Assembly (NCBI GenBank): GCA_964419145.1
Contig: CAYQOM010000001.1
Location: 682,001-746,000 of the forward strand
Source of the DNA: UBA2336 sp964419145
GTDB lineage: Bacteria > Bacteroidota > Bacteroidia > Cytophagales > Cyclobacteriaceae
DNA length: 64,000 nt
Reading direction: 5' to 3'
Shown here: one piece after another, positions 51,527 to 58,891 of the stretch
Position numbering within the stretch: position 1 is the first letter of the stretch
Layout: each line of letters begins with the position of its first letter
The notes under the pieces: model-generated
Seen by the model: only the letters and a program-made list of their open reading frames with translations
Databases searched by the model: none
Told to the model about the DNA's origin: nothing
Made by a program: the position numbers and the translations under genes

Positions 51527-51706
51527 CTCTGGAAAAATTTGAGTGAAAGATACACATGATTATTGCAGTTGTGGTTAAAATTCAGGTTGTCGGAGATACA
51601 TGGATGTAAGCGGACAAATTATGATAAGAAACAGGATACAGTCAACCACTGCTTTTTTAACGGTTAAAGTCAAATTTTCATAACTTGGCCTCGTTAATCC
51701 CATACT

Positions 51707-52825
51707 ATGAGCAGGAATATTTCACCCTTTATATGGATTGGTTTTCTTTTGCTGGCTGTAACGGTGTGTGCGCAGGATCAACAACTCGAGAGCGCTAAAA
51801 AGAAAATCAAGGCTGGTGATTATAGCGGTGCAAAAACCGAACTGAGTAAATTACTGGATTCAAATGCTAAAAATAAAGTTGCCTATCGCTTACGCGGAGA
51901 AGCACGCATGGGCTTGGAAGATTTTTATGGCGCCATTGCCGATTTGACGTTTGCCCTTGAACTCGACTCAACTTTTGCCGAAGCCTATTGGTACCGGGGC
52001 GAAGCAAAAGCTGTATTGGCCGATGATGAAAGTGCCATTCTCGATTTTAATAAGGCCATTCAGTTTAATCCGAAGTATGCTGATGCCTACACCAGCAGGG
52101 GGTTTGCCAAATATAACCTCGAAGATCTGGCCGGAGCCTACTTTGATTTTTCGAAGGCATTGGAACTCGGTCCACCGGATGCTGATAAGTTTTTTAATCG
52201 GGGGGTAGTAAAGGCTGAACTAGGTGAGTACATCAGTGCCATTGATGACTACACCAAAGCCATTGAGTTGGACAAAACCGATGTGAGTTTATTTAACTAC
52301 CGCGGTGTGGCGTATTACAACATTGGTGATTTTGATAAAGCCATAGCCGACTATGATGCAGCGTTAAAGCTGGAGCAAAAAGATCCGTTGATTTATGAAA
52401 ACCGGGCATTGGCAAAAAGTGCCAAAGAAGATTTTAAGGGAGCGCTTGAGGATTACAACAAAGCCATCGAACTCAATGCCGAAGACCCGGAAACCTATAA
52501 CCTCCGGGGGGTAGTTAAATTTAGCATGGAAGATCAGGATGGTGCCATTCAGGATTATACAAAGGCGATTGAACTTGACCCGACCAACCCGGTATATTAC
52601 GATAACCGGGCATTGAGTCGGGCGGAGAAACAGGATTATCAGGGAGCCATTGAAGATTACACGTCTTCCATTGAACTCTATCCCACCGATCCGGAAACTT
52701 TTTATCAGCGCGGGTTGGTGAAGTTGCAAATGGGCAACAAGTACGATGCATGCCTCGATTTCAAAACTGCCGATGAGCTGGGTTCAGATGAGGCCAAGGC
52801 AGCACTGAAGAAGAATTGTAAGTAA
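51707..52825 (+). CDS. exported TPR-repeat protein
   Basis: A 372-residue protein with a signal peptide (residues 1-22, ending VCAQ) and about nine tetratricopeptide repeats filling residues 23-360. Each repeat ends in the pattern DYTKAIELDPT or DFNKAIQFNPK, so the array is very regular. Such arrays bind proteins. The outside location implies an envelope partner, but none can be named. The gene's TAA overlaps the next ATG by one base (TAATG), so it is coupled to the lipid-kinase gene. Confidence 0.9.
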   Translation: MSRNISPFIWIGFLLLAVTVCAQDQQLESAKKKIKAGDYSGAKTELSKLLDSNAKNKVAYRLRGEARMGLEDFYGAIADLTFALELDSTFAEAYWYRGEAKAVLADDESAILDFNKAIQFNPKYADAYTSRGFAKYNLEDLAGAYFDFSKALELGPPDADKFFNRGVVKAELGEYISAIDDYTKAIELDKTDVSLFNYRGVAYYNIGDFDKAIADYDAALKLEQKDPLIYENRALAKSAKEDFKGALEDYNKAIELNAEDPETYNLRGVVKFSMEDQDGAIQDYTKAIELDPTNPVYYDNRALSRAEKQDYQGAIEDYTSSIELYPTDPETFYQRGLVKLQMGNKYDACLDFKTADELGSDEAKAALKKNCK

Positions 52826-53733
52826 TGGAGAAGAAATCAGTATGCGTTATCCTTAACGGCATCTCTCTCAAAAAAAATCATTTCTATTCTAAAATTTTAC
52901 CAGCCTTACAGCACGTAGTACATGTTGACGTGCAGGAAACCCGATCAAAAAATGATGGCGTATTGCTGGCTTCAAAGGCGGTTACCCAATCGTACGATGC
53001 TATAGTGGCGGCAGGTGGCGATGGTACTTTAAACCAGGTGCTCAACGGCATGTTGCAAGAACATGAGCAATCCAATCACCTTCCGGTGTTGGGGTTAATT
53101 CCATTGGGCTCCGGAAACGATTTTGCCCGAACGATGGGCGTGCGGGGAGAGATCAATTCATTAAAAAAACTGTTTACGGATTTTTCTTATAGACCTGTCG
53201 ATCTGGGGAAGATCACGTTTATCGACTCAGGCGAAAAGCCACGGTACTTCATCAACATTGCCGATGTGGGCATGGGGCCATATGTGGTTCAACGACTGCT
53301 AAGCAGCGACAGGATTTTTGGTTCGTTGGTGGCATATTATGCAGCCATCATCAAAACGTTTTTCACATACCGACCATTTGCGTTGCACATGAGCACACCA
53401 CAGTGGAAATGGTCGGGAAAGATTCGTTCAGTTGCCATTGCCAATGGTAGATTTTTTGGTAATGGAATTTGCATTGCTCCGGATGCGAAGCCTGATGACG
53501 GATTGTTTTCTTGTTTTATAGCCGGTAAAATTTCGGTTGTTGATTTTATTTTACAGAACGGAAGACTGCGCAAAGGCAAACGACCCATTCACAAGGAAAT
53601 TCAATATCGTGAAACCGATTCGGTTACGTTACGTGCCGATGAACCACAACCCATTGAAGCAGATGGGGAGTTGGTGGGTAAACTACCCGTTACCATTGAG
53701 ATGCTGCGTAAGCGGGTGAAGTTTTTGTGTTAA
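52825..53733 (+). CDS. diacylglycerol kinase family lipid kinase
   Basis: A 302-residue DAGK-catalytic-domain protein (YegS/DgkB group). The nucleotide-binding motif is VAAGGDGTLNQVLNGML near residue 69 and a second motif is LGLIPLGSGNDFARTMG near residue 92. The C-terminal half holds the beta-sandwich with CIAPDAKPDDGLFSCFI and EADGELVGKLP. The family phosphorylates diacylglycerol or related lipids at the membrane. It follows the TPR gene with a one-base overlap and is ended by a bidirectional terminator. Confidence 0.9.
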   Translation: MEKKSVCVILNGISLKKNHFYSKILPALQHVVHVDVQETRSKNDGVLLASKAVTQSYDAIVAAGGDGTLNQVLNGMLQEHEQSNHLPVLGLIPLGSGNDFARTMGVRGEINSLKKLFTDFSYRPVDLGKITFIDSGEKPRYFINIADVGMGPYVVQRLLSSDRIFGSLVAYYAAIIKTFFTYRPFALHMSTPQWKWSGKIRSVAIANGRFFGNGICIAPDAKPDDGLFSCFIAGKISVVDFILQNGRLRKGKRPIHKEIQYRETDSVTLRADEPQPIEADGELVGKLPVTIEMLRKRVKFLC

Positions 53734-53741
53734 TAAAAAAA

Positions 53742-53763
53742 GCCGCCTGATTCAGGCAGCTTT
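53742..53763. terminator. bidirectional terminator between lipid kinase and DUF5684 gene
   Basis: Nine-base arms (53742-53750 and 53752-53760) with one G-T wobble. An A-run precedes and Ts follow the stem, so it can work on both strands. It separates two converging genes. Confidence 0.78.
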
Positions 53764-53787
53764 TCAAGCTATTAAATATCTAGTTAA

Positions 53788-54168
53788 TTAATCTTTTGGC
53801 GGACCAACATACTTGGCATCACCGAAGGCGAGCATGGGATAGCCTACAAAAGGAAGAATTATTAATAGAATTGTCATTACAATATCCTTTCCAAAAGATT
53901 TTGATAATAAATGAGCCAGATAGATCATTACAAAAAAGTTGACTAAAGGAATCAACATCAAAATGATCCACCAAACTGGTTTCCCAACAATCTCCAATAG
54001 CACAATAATATTGTAGATTGGTATGATGGCTGCCCATCCGGGTTTACCAGCCTTGGTAAAGATCTTCCACATACTGATGATTATAAGCAGGAAAATAGCC
54101 AGATAAATAAAACCGAATGCACCGAGTATTCCTGCGGCTGCACCATTGTCATAAGAATATTCTTCCAT
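53788..54168 (-). CDS. DUF5684 membrane protein
   Basis: A 126-residue protein with four or five membrane helices (residues 10-36, 46-60, 62-87 and 96-116) and the DUF5684 signature KIFTKAGKPGWAAIIPIYNIIVLLEIVGKP. The family is common in bacteria, sometimes fused to signal-peptidase-like domains; function unknown. It starts at ATG 54168, about 110 bases from a divergent DinB gene. Confidence 0.86.
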   Translation of the reverse strand: MEEYSYDNGAAAGILGAFGFIYLAIFLLIIISMWKIFTKAGKPGWAAIIPIYNIIVLLEIVGKPVWWIILMLIPLVNFFVMIYLAHLLSKSFGKDIVMTILLIILPFVGYPMLAFGDAKYVGPPKD

Positions 54169-54277
54169 AATTATTTTGGGTTTTGGTTTTTTAGGTTCCT
54201 AAAGATAATAACCTGATTGTAAAGTAAAATACATGAGGTGTTAAGTTTTTAGAGTAATTTACCCTGAATCAAATGTT

Positions 54278-54814
54278 ATGAACAAGCTGTTCACCCCTGT
54301 CTTTCATGAATTAGAGAAACAACGCGAAGAAATTTTGCAATCCGTAAGTCACCTTTCTGATGAAGCCTTTGGCCGTGCTCCGCAACCGGGTAAATGGTCG
54401 GTTGCACAAATTCTTACCCACATACTTACTTCAGAAAAACTTTCATTGGCATATATGAAAAAGAAAATTCAGGGCATTGATCAACTGAAGGACTCTGGTG
54501 TGATGGAGTCCCTGCGTCTTTGGTTGTTGATTGTGTCGCAACGCATTCCGGTAAAATACAAGGCCCCTAAGGTTGTGGTGGAGAACACACCTGAGACGTT
54601 ATCGCTTAACCAGTTAACGGAAGAATGGACCAACCTGCGTAAAGAGCTGGCCACTTTTCTTTCTGCGATTGACGATAAATATGCCAGACGGGTAATTTAT
54701 AAACACCCCATGGCAGGCCGGTTTGATGTACGACAAACACTGATTTTTTTCCGGGAGCACATTCACCATCACCGACCACAGATCGAACGCATCCTTCGTC
54801 ACCCGGCCAAATAA
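54278..54814 (+). CDS. DinB family protein
   Basis: A 178-residue four-helix-bundle protein of the DinB/YfiT type. PGKWSVAQILTHILTSEKLS near residue 42 carries the first metal His, and FFREHIHHHRPQIERIL at the C-terminal end carries the second and third. Members bind divalent metal; some are thiol transferases. No DNA-damage role can be assumed from the name. It starts at ATG 54278 and stands alone, followed by the M14 peptidase gene. Confidence 0.86.
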   Translation: MNKLFTPVFHELEKQREEILQSVSHLSDEAFGRAPQPGKWSVAQILTHILTSEKLSLAYMKKKIQGIDQLKDSGVMESLRLWLLIVSQRIPVKYKAPKVVVENTPETLSLNQLTEEWTNLRKELATFLSAIDDKYARRVIYKHPMAGRFDVRQTLIFFREHIHHHRPQIERILRHPAK

Positions 54815-54823
54815 ATTCTTCCT

Positions 54824-54851
54824 TTGTTCTGGTTTATGTTTTCTATCTTTT
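54824..54851 (+). promoter_or_regulatory. candidate promoter of the M14 peptidase gene
   Basis: TATCTTTT at 54844-54851 differs from TAnnTTTG at one position. TTG at 54824-54826 gives a 17-base spacer. It lies 17 bases before the ATG. Identified by eye. Confidence 0.4.
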
Positions 54852-54868
54852 CGTCCTAATCAATTTGT

Positions 54869-57403
54869 ATGAAAAAGTTTGCTGTACTCGCACTTCTCAT
54901 TAGCATGGCTCTTTCGGCCTTTGCGCAACAACAACTCCTCAAGCCTAATGAATTTTTGGGTTATGAATTAGGTGAACGGTTCACGCGCCATCACCGTGTG
55001 GTTGAATATTTTCAGCACGTGGCCAGTGTAGTGCCGAATGTTGAGCTTTATAAGTACGGAGAAACCTATGAATACCGGCCCCTGGTTTATGCGGTGGTTA
55101 CCTCCCCCGAGAATCTAAAAAACCTGGAGCAAATCCGGTTGGATAACTTGCGCAGAACAGGAATGGAATCGGGCACGCCCTCAACCAAAATTCCCATTGT
55201 GTGGCTGAGCTATAACGTACACGGCAATGAGGCGAGCTCCATTGAAGCCAGCATGCAAACGTTGTATGAACTGGCCAATCCAGCCAATGGTACTTCTGCA
55301 AACTGGTTAAAGAATACGGTTGTAATAATCGATCCGTGCATCAACCCTGATGGCCGCGATCGCTATGCTAATTTTTATAACTCGTTTGGCAATCGTCCAG
55401 CAAATGCCAGTCCGGATGCGCGTGAACACCGCGAATACTGGCCGGGCGGAAGAAGCAATCATTACTGGTTTGATTTGAACCGCGATTGGGCATGGCTTAC
55501 GCAGATTGAATCGCAACAGCGCATCAAAATCTATAACCAGTGGATGCCGCATGTGCATGTTGATTTTCATGAACAAGGCTATAACAACCCCTACTACTTT
55601 GCGCCTGCCGCAGAGCCCTATCATGAAGTGATTACTCCGTGGCAACGTGAATTCCAGGTTATGATCGGAAAGAATCACGCCAAGCATTTTGATAAGCAAG
55701 GCTGGTTGTATTTTACCAAAGAGGTTTTCGATTTGTATTACCCCAGCTATGGCGACACATACCCAACCTATAATGGAGCTATCGGCATGACTTACGAGCA
55801 AGCCGGTGGAGGTTTTGCCGGCTTGTCGATTACCACACGTGAAGGCGATCCACTAACATTAAAAGACCGTTGGATGCATCATCACACGACAGGTATGTCG
55901 ACTGTAGAGATTACGGCCGTCAACGCCCAACGGGTACTCGATGAGTTTGAAAAATATTTCCGGGAGAATAACAATAGCCCTGCATCGCCTTACAAAACAT
56001 ATGTAATTAAAGGGGATAATCAACCCGACAAAATTCAACGCTTAACAAAATTGATGGATGCACATGGTGTTAAATACGGGCATCCTTCCGCTGGTAAGAA
56101 TACCCGTGGATTTGATTACAGTACACAAACCACGCAGGCTGTAAATCTGAGTTCGGATGACATCATCATCAGTGTTTATCAACCGAAGTCGAGGTTTATT
56201 ACTACGCTGTTTGAGCCGCAATCCAAGTTACCGGATTCGGTTACATATGATATTACTGCCTGGAACCTCATGTACGCGTACGGCCTGAAAGGTTTTGCAC
56301 TCAATGAGCGCATCAATGTAGGTAAAGCTTATCAACCAAAAGAAGTGGTACAAACACCAGTTAGCGGCAAGCCCTATGCGTATGTCTTTCGTTACCAAAG
56401 TCTCAGCGATGTGAAGTTTCTTGGTGCATTGCTTAATAATGATGTAACCGTGCGTGCAGCCATGAAACCGTTTAAAGTGAATGGCGAATCATTTGATGCA
56501 GGCTCACTGATTGTTACCCAACGAAATAATGAAAGCATTCCGGATTTTGATCAATTCATTCAATCACTTGCCCGCGAGCACAACCGCAAATGGTTTGCAG
56601 CAACCACCGGCTTTGTAGACAGCGGAAAGGATTTCGGATCGGGATATGTGAATTACATCAAGGCGCCTAAAATTGCCGCATTGGTTGGCGACCAAACCTC
56701 TTCGTTGTCGGCTGGTGCCACCTGGCATTTCTTTGAACAGGAATTGCAATACCCGATCACACAAATCGGAACGGATTACTTCCGATCCATTGACTTGGGC
56801 AATTATGATGTGTTGTTAGTACCGGAAGGCCGTTACCGCATGTTTGATGAGGAGACGATGAAGTCTGTTCAGGAATGGGTTTCCAATGGCGGACGACTTA
56901 TTCTTGTATCCGGTGCATTAAATGCATTTGCCGATAAAAATGGATTTGCGTTGAAGAAATTTGCCACTGAAGAGGCAAAGAAGGAGGCCGAGAAGAAAGA
57001 TAAAGAAGATCAGGCCAAAGACGTGTTGCTTCCTTACGATGCGGCCGAACGCAACGCCATCTCACAGACAATTTCAGGCGCGATATATAAGGTAACATTA
57101 GACAAAACCCATCCCCTGGCTTTCGGGTTAGGCGATGCCTATTATACCCTCAAAACCAATGAACTGTATTTCTCCTACTTGCAGCAGGGTTGGAATGTGG
57201 GTGTAATTAAAGGCAAGGCAAAACCGGTGCAAGGTTTTGCGGGATACAAAATCAATAAAAAGTTAGACAACAGTTTTGTGTTTGGTGTGGAGGAAAAGGG
57301 CCGTGGATCGATTGTCTACTTCGTTGATGATCCGCTGTTCCGTAATTTCTGGGAAAGCGGCAAGATGTTGTTTTCGAATGCGGTGTTTATGGTGGGACAA
57401 TAA
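54869..57403 (+). CDS. exported M14 family zinc carboxypeptidase
   Basis: An 844-residue exported metallopeptidase: signal peptide (residues 1-20), M14 domain about 40-350, then a long C-terminal region I cannot assign fully. Zinc ligands are predicted as His118 and Glu121 in the HGNEASSIEAS motif and His234 in VDFHEQGYNNP; the substrate-carboxylate motif INPDGRDRY is also present. The C-terminal part (about 610-840) looks like a class I glutamine-amidotransferase-like fold. This architecture is common in Bacteroidota. It ends within a palindromic element that also covers the stop of the thiol peroxidase. Confidence 0.88.
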   Translation: MKKFAVLALLISMALSAFAQQQLLKPNEFLGYELGERFTRHHRVVEYFQHVASVVPNVELYKYGETYEYRPLVYAVVTSPENLKNLEQIRLDNLRRTGMESGTPSTKIPIVWLSYNVHGNEASSIEASMQTLYELANPANGTSANWLKNTVVIIDPCINPDGRDRYANFYNSFGNRPANASPDAREHREYWPGGRSNHYWFDLNRDWAWLTQIESQQRIKIYNQWMPHVHVDFHEQGYNNPYYFAPAAEPYHEVITPWQREFQVMIGKNHAKHFDKQGWLYFTKEVFDLYYPSYGDTYPTYNGAIGMTYEQAGGGFAGLSITTREGDPLTLKDRWMHHHTTGMSTVEITAVNAQRVLDEFEKYFRENNNSPASPYKTYVIKGDNQPDKIQRLTKLMDAHGVKYGHPSAGKNTRGFDYSTQTTQAVNLSSDDIIISVYQPKSRFITTLFEPQSKLPDSVTYDITAWNLMYAYGLKGFALNERINVGKAYQPKEVVQTPVSGKPYAYVFRYQSLSDVKFLGALLNNDVTVRAAMKPFKVNGESFDAGSLIVTQRNNESIPDFDQFIQSLAREHNRKWFAATTGFVDSGKDFGSGYVNYIKAPKIAALVGDQTSSLSAGATWHFFEQELQYPITQIGTDYFRSIDLGNYDVLLVPEGRYRMFDEETMKSVQEWVSNGGRLILVSGALNAFADKNGFALKKFATEEAKKEAEKKDKEDQAKDVLLPYDAAERNAISQTISGAIYKVTLDKTHPLAFGLGDAYYTLKTNELYFSYLQQGWNVGVIKGKAKPVQGFAGYKINKKLDNSFVFGVEEKGRGSIVYFVDDPLFRNFWESGKMLFSNAVFMVGQ

Positions 57404-57451
57404 CAACACCCCCCTTGTTCCCCCCTCGAGGGGGGATTGGGGGGTGTTGTT
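57402..57451. repeat. nested palindrome covering two opposed stop codons
   Basis: A 13-base perfect outer arm pair (57402-57414 and 57439-57451) encloses a second, 16-base perfect palindrome made of six C, TCGA and six G (57420-57435). The outer arms take in the stop codons of the M14 peptidase (plus) and the thiol peroxidase (minus). It can act as a terminator on both strands. C/G-run palindromes of this type recur in Bacteroidota genomes as intergenic repeats, which is family knowledge rather than something this window shows. Confidence 0.8.
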
Positions 57452-57947
57452 ATAAAGCTGCCAATGCAGCATCATAATTTGGTTCCTGACCAATGCTCGG
57501 AACCAGTTCAGTGTATTTTACTTTTCCGGCACTATCAATTACAATTACTGCGCGAGCATGCAGACCAGCAAAGCCGCCATCAACTAATTCAACGCCATAG
57601 GTGGTTGAAAAGCCCCGGTTTCGAAAATCGGTTGCGGTTAATACATTGTTGATTCCTTCCGCGCCACAAAAGCGCTTCATGGCGAAAGGAAGATCTTTTG
57701 ATACACACAACACAGCCGTATTATTTAGTGAAGCTGCGCGTTTGTTGAATTCACGAACAGAAGTTGCACATACGCCTGTGTCAATGGATGGAAAAATGTT
57801 AAGGATAAGATTCTTTCCGGAAAATTGACTTAAGGTTACGTCTTTCATGTCTGAACCGGTTAATACAAAATCAGGAGCCGCAGCGCCTACGGTTGGAAGG
57901 TTGCCAGCGGTGTTTACGGTGTGTTCGCCAAGTTTGGTTTGAGCCAT
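57450..57947 (-). CDS. tpx: thiol peroxidase
   Basis: Tpx, 165 residues, an atypical 2-Cys peroxiredoxin. The peroxidatic Cys lies in SIDTGVCATSVREFNK near residue 60, and the resolving Cys in LPFAMKRFCGAEGI near residue 94. The start MAQTKLGEHTVNTAGNLPTVG is characteristic. It reduces lipid and hydrogen peroxides using thioredoxin, probably in the cytoplasm; no signal peptide is seen. It is convergent with the M14 peptidase, and its stop lies inside the shared palindrome. Confidence 0.93.
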   Translation of the reverse strand: MAQTKLGEHTVNTAGNLPTVGAAAPDFVLTGSDMKDVTLSQFSGKNLILNIFPSIDTGVCATSVREFNKRAASLNNTAVLCVSKDLPFAMKRFCGAEGINNVLTATDFRNRGFSTTYGVELVDGGFAGLHARAVIVIDSAGKVKYTELVPSIGQEPNYDAALAAL

Positions 57948-58065
57948 AGATTATAAGTTTTTGTTGAACTAAGAACTGCGATAATAACAATAATTTTTTC
58001 GCAAGGTTTGATAATAGCCTTGAATTTGGCGGAATATTTGCTTCGTAAGCATAAACCCCCGCGTT

Positions 58066-58845
58066 ATGCGCTTAGTACTTGTTTGTTTAATAATTCCAGT
58101 GATCATTGCAGGATGTACCAAACACCAATTTATTTCCTTGCAGACTGGTGCTCTCCCAGAGGATAGATATGGTGCATTCTTTCATGAAAGTGATTCGCTT
58201 AAGATAACGTATAAATTTTGGGGACATGGGGGCTCTGTTCAGGTTGAAATACTAAATAAACTGGAAAAGCCTGTATTTATTGATTGGAGCAATTCAGCTA
58301 TTATTTCAAATGGTATCTCCTTGTCCATGTGGAAAAATCAATCATACCTGAATGCAGATGCAAATGGTTTTCAAATCCGATGGTCCAAACCTTTCTCTTC
58401 CACTCATTCACAAATTTCCGGAGTAATATCCGGAGACTCGAGAGGAAGTATGGTTCCTCCTCAATCAGTGGTGTTGGCTCCAAAATTTAGTTTGAGGAAT
58501 ACTTTTTTTCCACTTCATGATCCATTACCAGCGAATAGAGTAAAGCAAACCAATGAAGGTCAGCCAATCCGAGGATTCAAGTATAATTTTGATCGCACAA
58601 CCACGCCACTTTCATTTCGTATTTATCTGGCTGTAAAATTTACTGAAGCAGGAGACCCTGTTTATTATGACACTGAGTTTTGGGTGCAGGAGATTCTTCA
58701 AACACAATTGAAGCCGGACGAGTACTATAAAAAAAGACAGAAGCAGTTTTACATCACGGAAATGACAGACGGAGGAAAGGCAGGATTTATTCTTGCCGGC
58801 TCAGCAATACTTGTTGGTTACGCAGCTCTTAAAGTTCAGGAGTAA
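58066..58845 (+). CDS. lipoprotein of unknown function with hydrophobic C-terminus
   Basis: A 259-residue lipoprotein with lipobox IAGC (Cys17). The body is beta-rich (KITYKFWGHGGSVQVEILNKLEKPVFIDWSN) and could be an immunoglobulin-like domain. Residues ~238-253 (AGFILAGSAILVGYAAL) are hydrophobic enough to be a membrane helix, which would be odd for an outer-membrane lipoprotein. No family recognised. A perfect 11-base stem terminator follows. Confidence 0.7.
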   Translation: MRLVLVCLIIPVIIAGCTKHQFISLQTGALPEDRYGAFFHESDSLKITYKFWGHGGSVQVEILNKLEKPVFIDWSNSAIISNGISLSMWKNQSYLNADANGFQIRWSKPFSSTHSQISGVISGDSRGSMVPPQSVVLAPKFSLRNTFFPLHDPLPANRVKQTNEGQPIRGFKYNFDRTTTPLSFRIYLAVKFTEAGDPVYYDTEFWVQEILQTQLKPDEYYKKRQKQFYITEMTDGGKAGFILAGSAILVGYAALKVQE

Positions 58846-58849
58846 TTTT

Positions 58850-58884
58850 AGTACCCGACAATAGCATGTCGGGTACTATTTTTA
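58850..58884 (+). terminator. Rho-independent terminator
   Basis: Perfect 11-base arms (58850-58860 and 58867-58877) with a six-base loop, followed by ATTTTTAC. It ends the 58066 lipoprotein gene and lies before the converging S9 peptidase gene. Confidence 0.85.
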
Positions 58885-58891
58885 CTGTTCA

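Noticed and set aside
52364..52729. Minus-strand ORF inside the TPR gene
   Set aside because: It arises because TPR repeats give periodic codons on both strands; there is no independent start signal or family match.
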